This document shows, piece by piece, positions 27,660 to 36,315 of a stretch of 36,959 nucleotides of DNA. Source of the stretch: a virus; IMG/VR virus record IMGVR_UViG_3300025131_000172, positions 1 to 36,959 of that record; one strand, given 5' to 3'. The position numbers and the translations under genes are program-made. The notes under the pieces were generated by a model. It saw only the letters and a program-made list of their open reading frames with translations, was not told the origin of the DNA and did not search any database. Within the stretch, counting starts at the first letter, position 1. The number at the start of each line of letters is the position of its first letter.

Positions 27660-30600
27660 TTATCGTTCAAAAGTTTCTATGAGAGTTTTCTTTATATTTT
27701 CAAACATTTTTCCGCCAGATTCTGCCCAAAGGGCTATATCTTTAAAATCTGCGCTGTCTTTTAATAGGTCAGTAAAATTCTCCACATTATAAATAGTCAA
27801 TAAAGAGATAAATGTCTCTGTGTCTAGAGCACCTCTGAAAAATTTTGTAAAATCTGGATTTTCTATTAATTCAAAAATTAAACACGCTTTATCATACTGA
27901 TCAACTATCGATGAATCAATCTCCTGATCTTCTATGGGCAACTCCGATATTACTATCGGAAGCAATGAAAAGGATGGGGCCACATCTCCCGCGACAGTTA
28001 TTGCGTAAGCTTTATTGTCCAAGATAACTGTTTCGTCTATATCCCCGAGGCCGGTGACCAATTCCGGTATGACGTATGAGACCCTTATTCCAAATTTCCA
28101 ACTTTTCCAAACATCTGAGATTTTACGGCCGGCAAAATTGTATGAATCTAAATAATCTTTCCATTTTGATAACTCTACAACTCCAAAAAGATCAGAATCT
28201 CGACTCGAAACGGACGCTGGCACTTCTCCCCCTTCTGACTCTGTTGATGTGTCGCGCGACAGATATTTTTCTGTTCCCTCCCAGTTCGCACCCGAGGTAT
28301 TTAAGGAGGATCCCCCCTTGTCTTCTATAAATATATATTTTTCAAGATGAATCGTGGGGCGTAACTTGGGATTAGTATCACTAATGGGTACCGTTATTAA
28401 TTGGGGCGCCCATGAATATGCCCGCTGGGGATCGGCCAATACATCCACTGGCTCGCCGTCCATAAGGAGAGAACCAAGGGCGAATTGTTCTAGCTTTTGA
28501 TATCTAGAGCCATAATAAATAAAGAAGTCTTCCAGAACATCTTGGATGACGTTTTCAGCAAAATCCGAAACAATATCTTCAATGGATTCTTGAAGGTCGG
28601 CCGACTGTAAAAACGATTTCCTATTTTCATCTTTATTTTCCACATATGCGCCTAATTTGGTATTAATAATATCCACGGCGCCTTGGGTTTCAGAATTGTT
28701 GTAATCTTGGATTCCTAATTCGTTTTTCTTGGTGTACAATTGCACAATTTGTTCTTTAAACGAAAGGAGAAATCCCGGGAACTCTTTGTCAAATTCTGCA
28801 AGGTCTTCCAACATCTGTCTAATAATATATTTGGAAATAATATCTTTTCTTTCAAAGAAATCGGATGAAAATGTCGCAAATGTACAAAGCGACTTGTAAA
28901 TAAATTCTATTACATAAATTTTAACCATTATTTCAGAAAATATATATGTTTGAATGGCTTCTGGCTTGCTATATATTTTTCCAAATGGTAATTGATAAAT
29001 TTCTTTTGGATCTACATTAAGGCGGCCGTCGTCGTCTAATTTTTTATAAAAATTTGAAGTTCCATCAATTGTGCCGTCCACATTTAAAAGATCTTTTAGA
29101 GTGTCTTGATTTATGGAGTTATAAATTTCAAGCCAATCTGAATAATTAAATGCAGATAGGATGCCGCCGTCTCTTATGGAAAATTTAATTTTTTCATAAG
29201 ATTGTTCGGCAACAAAATTAGGAAAATTATCTCCGTTAATTAATATATCATTAACAGCCGTATCGCGAAGCTCTGTATCCATAAAACCCAAACTCTTCAT
29301 TAATAGTTCATACATATTATTGGCACTATTGTTATAGCCATTTCCAGTTTTTAAAGTATCATCATCAAAATTTACAACCTCTTTTGATCCAATCTTAACT
29401 ATGACTTCATTATTCGAATTTTGCCTATAATATAAATCAGGATAGCCGCCTGTATAGTGGAATTTATAAGTAGAAGGTGAAAAATCCGATATGTTAAAAT
29501 TACATTTGAAACTAGTACTGGAACCAAGCTTCGTCGCGATTGAGTTCAGAGCCTCGCCGGGCTGTATGGAAGAAAATGTTGCTAAAAAATCACCCCTTGA
29601 TTTAGTGTTGCCCGCCTCATCATGCAGAACCAAATCTAAAAATCCAGTTCCGGGCTGCATAAAGTCGGTTAAATATGTAGTGGTTAAAATATCATAAATT
29701 CGTCCCAAACTTGACTTAAAAATTTCAAAAGTTTGCTGGTGTGCGACTCCATAAATGGGCCCGTCTTTGCTGGCGAATAATTTAAATAAATTTCCAAAAA
29801 TAGGGCCGTCAGGATGAGCCATTTTATTTGTCAAATTACATAATTTTTCTTTTTGTAAATCTTTTTTTAAATTTTGTTGTTCTTCAATTTCTGTAGGAGT
29901 GGCGTCCTTGTTTGTTGCTAGGGCATCTTCGTAGCTTCCCCCTTCATCGAGAAAGCAAAAAACTGGATTATTTGAGGCATTTTCTACCGTTTCGGCTAAA
30001 TCGCTTTCTAGTTCGTCAGTATCCAACATGCTGCCAATTTGAGAGAAAAATTCATCAATTTTTGTGGGATCTCTCGAAAAAAGGCCCCCCACTACTGTAT
30101 CTTCGGAAATTTCTAAAATTTCATTTTTTGTAATCTCACTAGACTGTCCCTTTAATAAGTTAATTTTTTCTTTTTCCCCAACAACCATTGAAGCGTTCTC
30201 AACAAAATTATTCATTTGATCTGTTGAAATATTTTCAGTTGACACACCAGACTGGGCATACATGCTTGTTAGTGTTTCTACAAATGCTTGATTTATACGC
30301 GCAGTTGATAAATATGATTTTTGGGAAGCATTTCTCATGGCGTGGTGAAAATATTCTTTTCCCTGAAAAAAGTCAGGAATGTATTCCCCTTGCTTAAAAT
30401 AGTCAACATCCGCAGCGAATCCTGCCGCGACATTCTTTAAAAGCTCTTTTATGGTCACGGTAATAATCTTAACAGTCAAATTTATTATTAAATTTTTCAT
30501 ATTCTTGACAACAAAATCAAATGGGTTTCGCCCACCGCTAAAATCAATCGCTGCCAATTCGGGCATTGTTATTTTCTTGCCCTTGCATACATTTCCTCCC

Positions 30601-33296
30601 GTGATCACATCGGCTCGTGTGGGTATTTTACATTGTTTTAATATAGAGTCTGTAACACCTAGAAAAAATCCCATCCACTCATTATCTGGCATAAATCTTA
30701 AAGTTTGCAGGAGCGTTGTGGCGTCCACTGTCAGTGCTATGGAGTCTCCTATCGCAGCCAGCCTAACATCAAGATTCGCACCTGTCTCTTTTTCCGTCAA
30801 TAAAGCTGCATCGCCGCCTAATCTAAATCTATTTTCTGAGGTGTCGACATTGAAATCCCAAGGCAAAATGGTGTCGCCAACAGCGTCACGATAACGGTCT
30901 AATATCCCTGTTGCGTTTGTTGTGGCAACTATTTGAGCGTAAAGTAGACTCATGGGGCCCATTTTCATATTTTTGAGGGCGCACTTGGTTATTTCATCTA
31001 AATATTCATCTGGATTCAAAAAAGATAAAATAGAATTTGCTATCAGTGAGACCAGCTCTCCGAGGCCGCAAACGCCCAGACGGTCCAAAAATTCGGTCCC
31101 CAAAGAATTTAGGGCATCTTTCCCCTGTTTTTGAGAAATTTTCTCAAAAATATCCGGAAGCTTTTGGAAAAATGGATCCTTAATTGGAATCTTGTAGTTT
31201 TGACTGAATGATAGCTTCTCTTCTTGATCGCTTGCTTCTTGCTTTTCGAGCTTCTCTTTTTGTTCCTTAGTCAGACATGCCGTAGTGGCAAAACCCTTTA
31301 AGATCTCGTCTTTTAAAAATTCAACTGATCTTTCGCCTATAACTTTAGTAGAGGCCCATTGTTTTTGAGTTTGTCTCAGATCTTCACAAATTCCCGCACC
31401 ACTATTGTTGGCGCGCGAAATCATATTAAGAGAAGACTGCTGCTCTTTGCGTGGTTGGGGCTTCATAAAATCATTGATAAACATATCATATTTTAAATCT
31501 TGTGAAATTTGAAAAGCATTTATAATGGTATCAAGATTTCTTATAAATTCCAAAGTTTCTTTTCTCTTCTGAGAACCTTCCATTGAAAAGGACTTAAAGC
31601 CATTAGTTAATTTTTTATCTTTTAGGCCAGGCCCCTCAAGGGTAGCGAAAATTATATTATTCTCACTCATATCAAAGCCTAATATTAAAGTATTATAAAT
31701 TTGTAAATTATCAGTATTATTTTGAATTAAAATATTCAAGCTTTTTTTAAACGAATATAGGGTATCCGACTCCAACAAGAAATCTAAATTATTATATTTC
31801 ATCCCTGTTTTTTTATAAATATCTGCCACATATTGGCGCTGATAGGAGTTTAGTTTTTTGGCTAAAAATTCAATGTTTTCTAAAAATTTATCAATGCTGT
31901 ATCCAACCGATGCTTCTACTAAAACATCGGATTCGTCTTCATCGAGGGGATCCACCTCCAGTTTGGATAATTTGTACAAAAATCTCATTTTCAAAAGAGG
32001 TTTTGGATTAATATAATATGAAGAATAAACAATCTTTTTTGATAACTCACTTAATTCATCTTCGGTATAAGCTCGACTTAAAAGATCTAATATTTCTCTT
32101 GTTGCTGGTTGTGAATATTCTTCTGTTTTGGGAATCAAGTCCCCACTCGGACTTTGATATGTAGTCTTTATAGAAATAGCATATGAACATTCCTTCTCAT
32201 CATAATATATTTTGTTCAAATCCATTGTAGTCCAATCTGGAGGTATGGGTTCGTAATTTGTTACAATACACTGTTCTGTAGTGTCGGACTCTTCTTCAAC
32301 TTCGATTCCTACTACACAGGCGCTAAAATCTAATTCTGGAAATATAAATGCGGTTAGAAGTTTTCGGATGTCGGGTTTACTGAAACCCAGATTCTCTAAA
32401 AATTGTTCGAATATCCATACTACTTCGTCATCGCTATCTTTTATATACTCTTTGGCTAGTGTTGTGGCTAATTGCCCGATTATATCATCAGTAAAATATT
32501 CTCTTAATTTGGATTTAGAATCTTCTCCAATAAAAGGATATCTAAAATAGCTATCATCTTCAAACAACTTCTGTAAGCGAGAGTAGATATAATCATAGTA
32601 CGCGGGCCCTTCGTCCTCTTCTGGCAAATCTTCATACCATCTTTCCAGGATAGTTATATGGTTTTTCTCGTGTTTAGATGGGCTTGTATAATCTATTCCT
32701 CGAAACATCCCTTTACGAGATGTAGCGAGTTCTGTTGTTCGAAAAGTGGAAAGATAGTCCTCGAAAACCTCATTTAATTTTATAAGAGGAACAAAGGAAT
32801 AAAACCCTTCTGACAGCTTTCTAGTTTCAATGGTGTTAATCTTTCCCACCTCCAGAGAATTTTTATTACTCATGATAATGTTCATAAAATTTAAAAATTC
32901 TTTAAAAGTGGAACTTTCTGTTGTTTTTTCATATAAATATTGGTGAAATATTTTTGGAGTTGCTGTTGCAACCTCTGTTAAAGACAACCACGCATCAGTA
33001 TTTCTAAATAACCCAGGTTCAAGAGCTAAAATTTGTCCTATTTGTTCCCCAAACGAATTGTTACCCTTTTTGCCGGTCCAGTACTTTCTTCGATCTTGCT
33101 CTGTTGCATTATCCGAGCCGCCGTAGCCGGTGGCTCCATTTTTATCGTCATCATATTCATTAAAATCTCTAAAATTAGATAAATAATAATCATTAATGAG
33201 ATCTTTCACATCCGAAGAATCTAAGAAAGAGTCCTTTAGTCCTTCTTCGCTATAAATTGTTCTTACAATTCCTCTTAAATCATCAAGAAGTGCCAT
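27660..33296 (-). CDS. Giant putative baseplate/virion protein, 1878 residues
   Basis: A 1878-residue acidic, mostly helical-looking protein without recognised domains. It begins MALLDDLRGIVRTIYSEEGL and contains several Lys/Glu-rich probable coiled-coil stretches (for example LTKEQKEKLEKQEASDQEEK near residue 675). A segment around residue 860 onward, SIALTVDATTLLQTLRFMPD, is hydrophobic but no clear transmembrane helix stands out. It lies between the spike-like gene and gp25, so it is almost certainly a baseplate or tail component; a hub or wedge scaffold is possible, and a tape-measure role cannot be excluded although the composition is not typical. The ATG directly follows the previous stop (TAAATG), indicating coupled translation. 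I do not recognise a family. Confidence 0.85.
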   Translation of the reverse strand: MALLDDLRGIVRTIYSEEGLKDSFLDSSDVKDLINDYYLSNFRDFNEYDDDKNGATGYGGSDNATEQDRRKYWTGKKGNNSFGEQIGQILALEPGLFRNTDAWLSLTEVATATPKIFHQYLYEKTTESSTFKEFLNFMNIIMSNKNSLEVGKINTIETRKLSEGFYSFVPLIKLNEVFEDYLSTFRTTELATSRKGMFRGIDYTSPSKHEKNHITILERWYEDLPEEDEGPAYYDYIYSRLQKLFEDDSYFRYPFIGEDSKSKLREYFTDDIIGQLATTLAKEYIKDSDDEVVWIFEQFLENLGFSKPDIRKLLTAFIFPELDFSACVVGIEVEEESDTTEQCIVTNYEPIPPDWTTMDLNKIYYDEKECSYAISIKTTYQSPSGDLIPKTEEYSQPATREILDLLSRAYTEDELSELSKKIVYSSYYINPKPLLKMRFLYKLSKLEVDPLDEDESDVLVEASVGYSIDKFLENIEFLAKKLNSYQRQYVADIYKKTGMKYNNLDFLLESDTLYSFKKSLNILIQNNTDNLQIYNTLILGFDMSENNIIFATLEGPGLKDKKLTNGFKSFSMEGSQKRKETLEFIRNLDTIINAFQISQDLKYDMFINDFMKPQPRKEQQSSLNMISRANNSGAGICEDLRQTQKQWASTKVIGERSVEFLKDEILKGFATTACLTKEQKEKLEKQEASDQEEKLSFSQNYKIPIKDPFFQKLPDIFEKISQKQGKDALNSLGTEFLDRLGVCGLGELVSLIANSILSFLNPDEYLDEITKCALKNMKMGPMSLLYAQIVATTNATGILDRYRDAVGDTILPWDFNVDTSENRFRLGGDAALLTEKETGANLDVRLAAIGDSIALTVDATTLLQTLRFMPDNEWMGFFLGVTDSILKQCKIPTRADVITGGNVCKGKKITMPELAAIDFSGGRNPFDFVVKNMKNLIINLTVKIITVTIKELLKNVAAGFAADVDYFKQGEYIPDFFQGKEYFHHAMRNASQKSYLSTARINQAFVETLTSMYAQSGVSTENISTDQMNNFVENASMVVGEKEKINLLKGQSSEITKNEILEISEDTVVGGLFSRDPTKIDEFFSQIGSMLDTDELESDLAETVENASNNPVFCFLDEGGSYEDALATNKDATPTEIEEQQNLKKDLQKEKLCNLTNKMAHPDGPIFGNLFKLFASKDGPIYGVAHQQTFEIFKSSLGRIYDILTTTYLTDFMQPGTGFLDLVLHDEAGNTKSRGDFLATFSSIQPGEALNSIATKLGSSTSFKCNFNISDFSPSTYKFHYTGGYPDLYYRQNSNNEVIVKIGSKEVVNFDDDTLKTGNGYNNSANNMYELLMKSLGFMDTELRDTAVNDILINGDNFPNFVAEQSYEKIKFSIRDGGILSAFNYSDWLEIYNSINQDTLKDLLNVDGTIDGTSNFYKKLDDDGRLNVDPKEIYQLPFGKIYSKPEAIQTYIFSEIMVKIYVIEFIYKSLCTFATFSSDFFERKDIISKYIIRQMLEDLAEFDKEFPGFLLSFKEQIVQLYTKKNELGIQDYNNSETQGAVDIINTKLGAYVENKDENRKSFLQSADLQESIEDIVSDFAENVIQDVLEDFFIYYGSRYQKLEQFALGSLLMDGEPVDVLADPQRAYSWAPQLITVPISDTNPKLRPTIHLEKYIFIEDKGGSSLNTSGANWEGTEKYLSRDTSTESEGGEVPASVSSRDSDLFGVVELSKWKDYLDSYNFAGRKISDVWKSWKFGIRVSYVIPELVTGLGDIDETVILDNKAYAITVAGDVAPSFSLLPIVISELPIEDQEIDSSIVDQYDKACLIFELIENPDFTKFFRGALDTETFISLLTIYNVENFTDLLKDSADFKDIALWAESGGKMFENIKKTLIETFER

Positions 33297-34205
33297 TTAA
33301 TTTGTCCTATTTTGACCCTGAATCGAATTTGAACCAATCGGGGTAAGAGAATTAAACTCTTCTATGATTGCATTTATTCTTCCCGTCAAGGCACCTGCCA
33401 ATCCTGCCTCAGCAAAGGCTTTTATGGCTTTTATGGCAACCGGGGCGAGTTCAACCGATGGTGCCACTGGGCCTGTTGCGCCAACATGGATATGGGCCGC
33501 GAGAGAAGTGGTAAATTGAGCTTGGGCTTCGGAAAGAGTCTGAATTATAGAAAATAATTTATCGATTCTTTCATTCATATTGTCTAATGCTTTAACTAAA
33601 TTATTTCCCTTTACAATTGGCTGCATATCAGAAGAATCATTTCCCGCGATCAATTCAATGGGGCTTGGGCAAATCACCTTTCCACTTTTAGAATTATAAT
33701 TCCCGTATGAAGAAGTTATTAATTTTATGCCCTCTTTGCTCTTTACTCTAATAGCATCTGCCACCAATAAGATGGCGGATCTTGCATCGGCATCTCCGGG
33801 ACCCTTGAGGGCACCTACTACCTCATCTGGATTTGTTGTTTCGCTAATTCTAATTCTCGCAGCATCAAAATCTGGTGATTTCAATGTGTATCTTTCGGGA
33901 TCCGTTGCGGCTTGAGTAATTGAGGAAACGGGCCCGACCATCATATCAATTTCGGTGCATCGTCCTCCGAGTTTAGAATATTCGTCGTCTGCGCCGATAG
34001 TGATAATTGCGCCATAATGATCTGTTAATACCTTTTCTCTCTCTTTGCGGACCGGAGACGGACATATGCGTGGGTAATTTTTGCCATTTTGTCCTAAATT
34101 CTTTAATCCCAGATTATAACGCTTATTTTTAGGAACTAATTTTCCTACATATAAGGTTCTGGCCTTTTCTCCGCCGATTTTAGGTTCTAGTGTTTTATTA
34201 TTCAT
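33297..34205 (-). CDS. Putative baseplate spike or hub protein
   Basis: A 302-residue protein. The middle has short beta-strand repeats of the kind found in phage spikes (ILLVADAIRVKSKEGIKLIT at about residues 144-163), and the C-terminal part has a helical stretch followed by FTTSLAAHIHVGATGPVAPS, an HxH element common near the end of baseplate spike and hub proteins. Near the N-terminus are LTDHYGAIITIGADDEYS and RCTEIDMMVGPV. It follows the amidase-domain protein with a TGATG stop/start overlap and may form with it the counterpart of T4 gp5, whose lysozyme and beta-helix sit in one chain. The spike assignment is an inference from pattern and position. Confidence 0.8.
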   Translation of the reverse strand: MNNKTLEPKIGGEKARTLYVGKLVPKNKRYNLGLKNLGQNGKNYPRICPSPVRKEREKVLTDHYGAIITIGADDEYSKLGGRCTEIDMMVGPVSSITQAATDPERYTLKSPDFDAARIRISETTNPDEVVGALKGPGDADARSAILLVADAIRVKSKEGIKLITSSYGNYNSKSGKVICPSPIELIAGNDSSDMQPIVKGNNLVKALDNMNERIDKLFSIIQTLSEAQAQFTTSLAAHIHVGATGPVAPSVELAPVAIKAIKAFAEAGLAGALTGRINAIIEEFNSLTPIGSNSIQGQNRTN

Positions 34206-36025
34206 CAGATGGGTGAGGGTCCAAGTAAAGTGCCCATCGCGCCCTCATAATTGGTGGGATAGTCGCCGCGAGATCGCATTATTGCCAATTCTCGATCCCT
34301 AACTCGTGCCCAAAGATCGCTTAGATCGACAATTCCGCGACCTAGTTTCTCGGCCGCATCACTACGGCGTTGGGGGCCGGGTTCAAAAAGTGGTTCGAAT
34401 TTCGGAATTTCAATTGGGGGCCCTAAATTTAAATTGTGAAAACGCTTCTGTTCTTTGAGTGTGCCTCCATAAGAAAAATTATCAGGATCGCTGCCTCTAT
34501 CCTTCAATCGCTTGAGGGTATCGGAACCAGGGGCGCCGCACCACCTGGGAGGATCGATTCTCCCGACCAAGAGGGCTGAACGGTCTCTGGCAGTCCTATG
34601 AGCCTCTTCCGGATCGAGACCTATTACTATTCTAAGAAAAACATAAAGACATAGCCACGATCCATCTTTATGGCCTCCGACATGCTGATGGGACATAATA
34701 CCCGGCTCGTAGGCAGACATTACTGGCAGCGTATCCGGGACAGCTTTACTTCGCCGCTGTGTCGGCAATGAAGTTGTATCTTTTATTATCCCGGATTTGA
34801 GGACACCCGTACCTATCATCCTCATGGTAAATTCTCCGGTCTTATAATTAAATCCTCGAAAAATTCTAGGAATATTTAATTCTGGGTCCTCAATTAATTT
34901 CAATGTCAATTTATATGTTTCCTCAGCTATTTGCGGCGACGGCACAACATATTGTCCGTAGGCCCGGTTCTCATCTTGGCCCCCAGGAGAAATTACCCAA
35001 CCAGGAGAAAAAATAACCTCTTTCCAAATTCTGCGATATTGGGCTGTTGGATCGTTTGCTTTTATCGACTTTGGGAGGCGTTGAAAGCGTGCGCCCCACT
35101 GTGCAGTGCCCGTCTTACCTTTTATGGGATATTTAGAACCCAAAACTCCGGGAGTATCCTTTGGAATATAGGGACTTACCACCTCTACACCTATAGAAGA
35201 GGCGTTGATACCGCCTGCATGCACAAGGGCTTTATCATGGTCGGCGTATTGATTGCAGACCCCTTCCTGGTTAATGAAATAGTGGACACCGGCGCCCTTG
35301 GATCCCGCTGATATAATTCCAGTTTCTTCGGTAGCACCTGCGGTTTCGTGGATGACAAATTTGTTAATTTTATCCAATTTTCGTTTTCCACCGGTGGAAA
35401 ATTTCCCCGTTCTTGTATCAAATGATTTTGGTTTCATTGTGCCATCGGAGTTGAATTTATCTTTTAGAATTATGTCTTTAGCACGCAGTTTGGTGGATTC
35501 AAATGCGATTAGTGTATCGCTTTCCAAGTCAAAATCTTGCAACCATGCTTGATATGGGCCAACCCATGTCATTGTAATTTTAGATTGCTCTGGAATTTCT
35601 CTACCTCCACTTTGTTTTATGTTGTAAAACATTTGAGGATGTAAATTAATCCACATTTGTTGAATTTGCTTGTCTGTTTCTTGGAAAGGGTTGGGTATAA
35701 CGAGTGCTGGAGACTCGGGATTTCGAACGTAAGCGACGCGGAGGTTCTCCTTGTCCTTATAAAATCCAAGATTTTCCAATTCCTCTTTTTCAAGCCGATT
35801 TAGTTTTCTACTTTGCAAAACCATGGCTTTTTGAACTTGATTAGCTTTTCTTTTTGTTTGCCTATTGGCCAGATTGACCGCGACATCGCGGACTTCCATG
35901 CCGGCTTCCCCTTGAAGCAAAATACTATCTCCAGCCACTTGCCACGAATTCCAGGCGCCTAAAGTATCAAGAGAATCTTTTATCTTCCGGTATGTTTCCG
36001 CTTGGTCGGCATAGATATTGGCCAT
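34205..36025 (-). CDS. Baseplate-associated peptidoglycan amidase (N-acetylmuramoyl-L-alanine amidase domain)
   Basis: A 606-residue protein. An amidase_2/T7 lysozyme-like domain spans about residues 218-470. It has a first zinc-ligand motif VIHETAG (H226), GVHYFINQEG (residues 246-255), HAGGINASSIGVEVV (269-283) and a C-terminal SHQHVGGHKDGSW with H446, H448, H452 and D454. The N-terminal 210 residues include WINLHPQMFYNIKQSGG and may be a virion-docking part, and about 130 residues follow the domain. The enzyme would cut the amide bond between N-acetylmuramic acid and L-alanine to let the tail tube cross the cell wall, the task of the gp5 lysozyme in T4. Spacing of the last zinc ligands differs from classical AmpD and T7 lysozyme, so activity is not assured. 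Stop/start overlaps link it to both neighbours. Confidence 0.87.
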   Translation of the reverse strand: MANIYADQAETYRKIKDSLDTLGAWNSWQVAGDSILLQGEAGMEVRDVAVNLANRQTKRKANQVQKAMVLQSRKLNRLEKEELENLGFYKDKENLRVAYVRNPESPALVIPNPFQETDKQIQQMWINLHPQMFYNIKQSGGREIPEQSKITMTWVGPYQAWLQDFDLESDTLIAFESTKLRAKDIILKDKFNSDGTMKPKSFDTRTGKFSTGGKRKLDKINKFVIHETAGATEETGIISAGSKGAGVHYFINQEGVCNQYADHDKALVHAGGINASSIGVEVVSPYIPKDTPGVLGSKYPIKGKTGTAQWGARFQRLPKSIKANDPTAQYRRIWKEVIFSPGWVISPGGQDENRAYGQYVVPSPQIAEETYKLTLKLIEDPELNIPRIFRGFNYKTGEFTMRMIGTGVLKSGIIKDTTSLPTQRRSKAVPDTLPVMSAYEPGIMSHQHVGGHKDGSWLCLYVFLRIVIGLDPEEAHRTARDRSALLVGRIDPPRWCGAPGSDTLKRLKDRGSDPDNFSYGGTLKEQKRFHNLNLGPPIEIPKFEPLFEPGPQRRSDAAEKLGRGIVDLSDLWARVRDRELAIMRSRGDYPTNYEGAMGTLLGPSPI

Positions 36026-36315
36026 TATTCACCTTCTCCTCCTTGCAATAAATCAAAAATATCTCTTTTATCATCGGGGGTTAGCCCGACTTGCTTAGAT
36101 TCTTTTTTCTGGAGAAGGGCTGAAATTTTAACCAACTGTTCATTGGATCTTTGAAGTGTTTCAACATATTTGGCAGCCGTTACACCGACTTCGCGATGGC
36201 GCTGCTCATCTTTACTTAAATAAACCATTACATCGTCCAATAAGCGACGAGTAACATCGCGATCTTTTCGAATGTTATCAATTGCTTCATCGATATATTT
36301 TACAAATTTTTTCAT
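36025..36315 (-). CDS. Small helical protein of unknown function
   Basis: A 96-residue, highly charged and predicted all-helical protein (KYIDEAIDNIRKDRDVTRRL, later VETLQRSNEQLVKISALLQK) with heptad-like hydrophobic spacing, so a short coiled coil is likely. No signal peptide or membrane segment. It overlaps the sigma-factor gene by an ATGA (36312-36315) and the amidase gene by a TAATG, so all three are probably co-translated. Position between a gp55-like factor and a baseplate lysozyme leaves open whether it is a transcription accessory factor, a baseplate chaperone or a virion protein. It does not resemble T4 gp33 by eye. Confidence 0.8.
   Translation of the reverse strand: MKKFVKYIDEAIDNIRKDRDVTRRLLDDVMVYLSKDEQRHREVGVTAAKYVETLQRSNEQLVKISALLQKKESKQVGLTPDDKRDIFDLLQGGEGE

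Noticed and set aside
30451-30894. 147-codon open frame on the plus strand
   Set aside because: It is antisense to the 1878-residue gene, with no ribosome site or recognisable domain; a shadow of the real frame.
34931-35311. 126-codon open frame on the plus strand
   Set aside because: It is antisense to the amidase gene, whose motifs establish the minus frame as coding.
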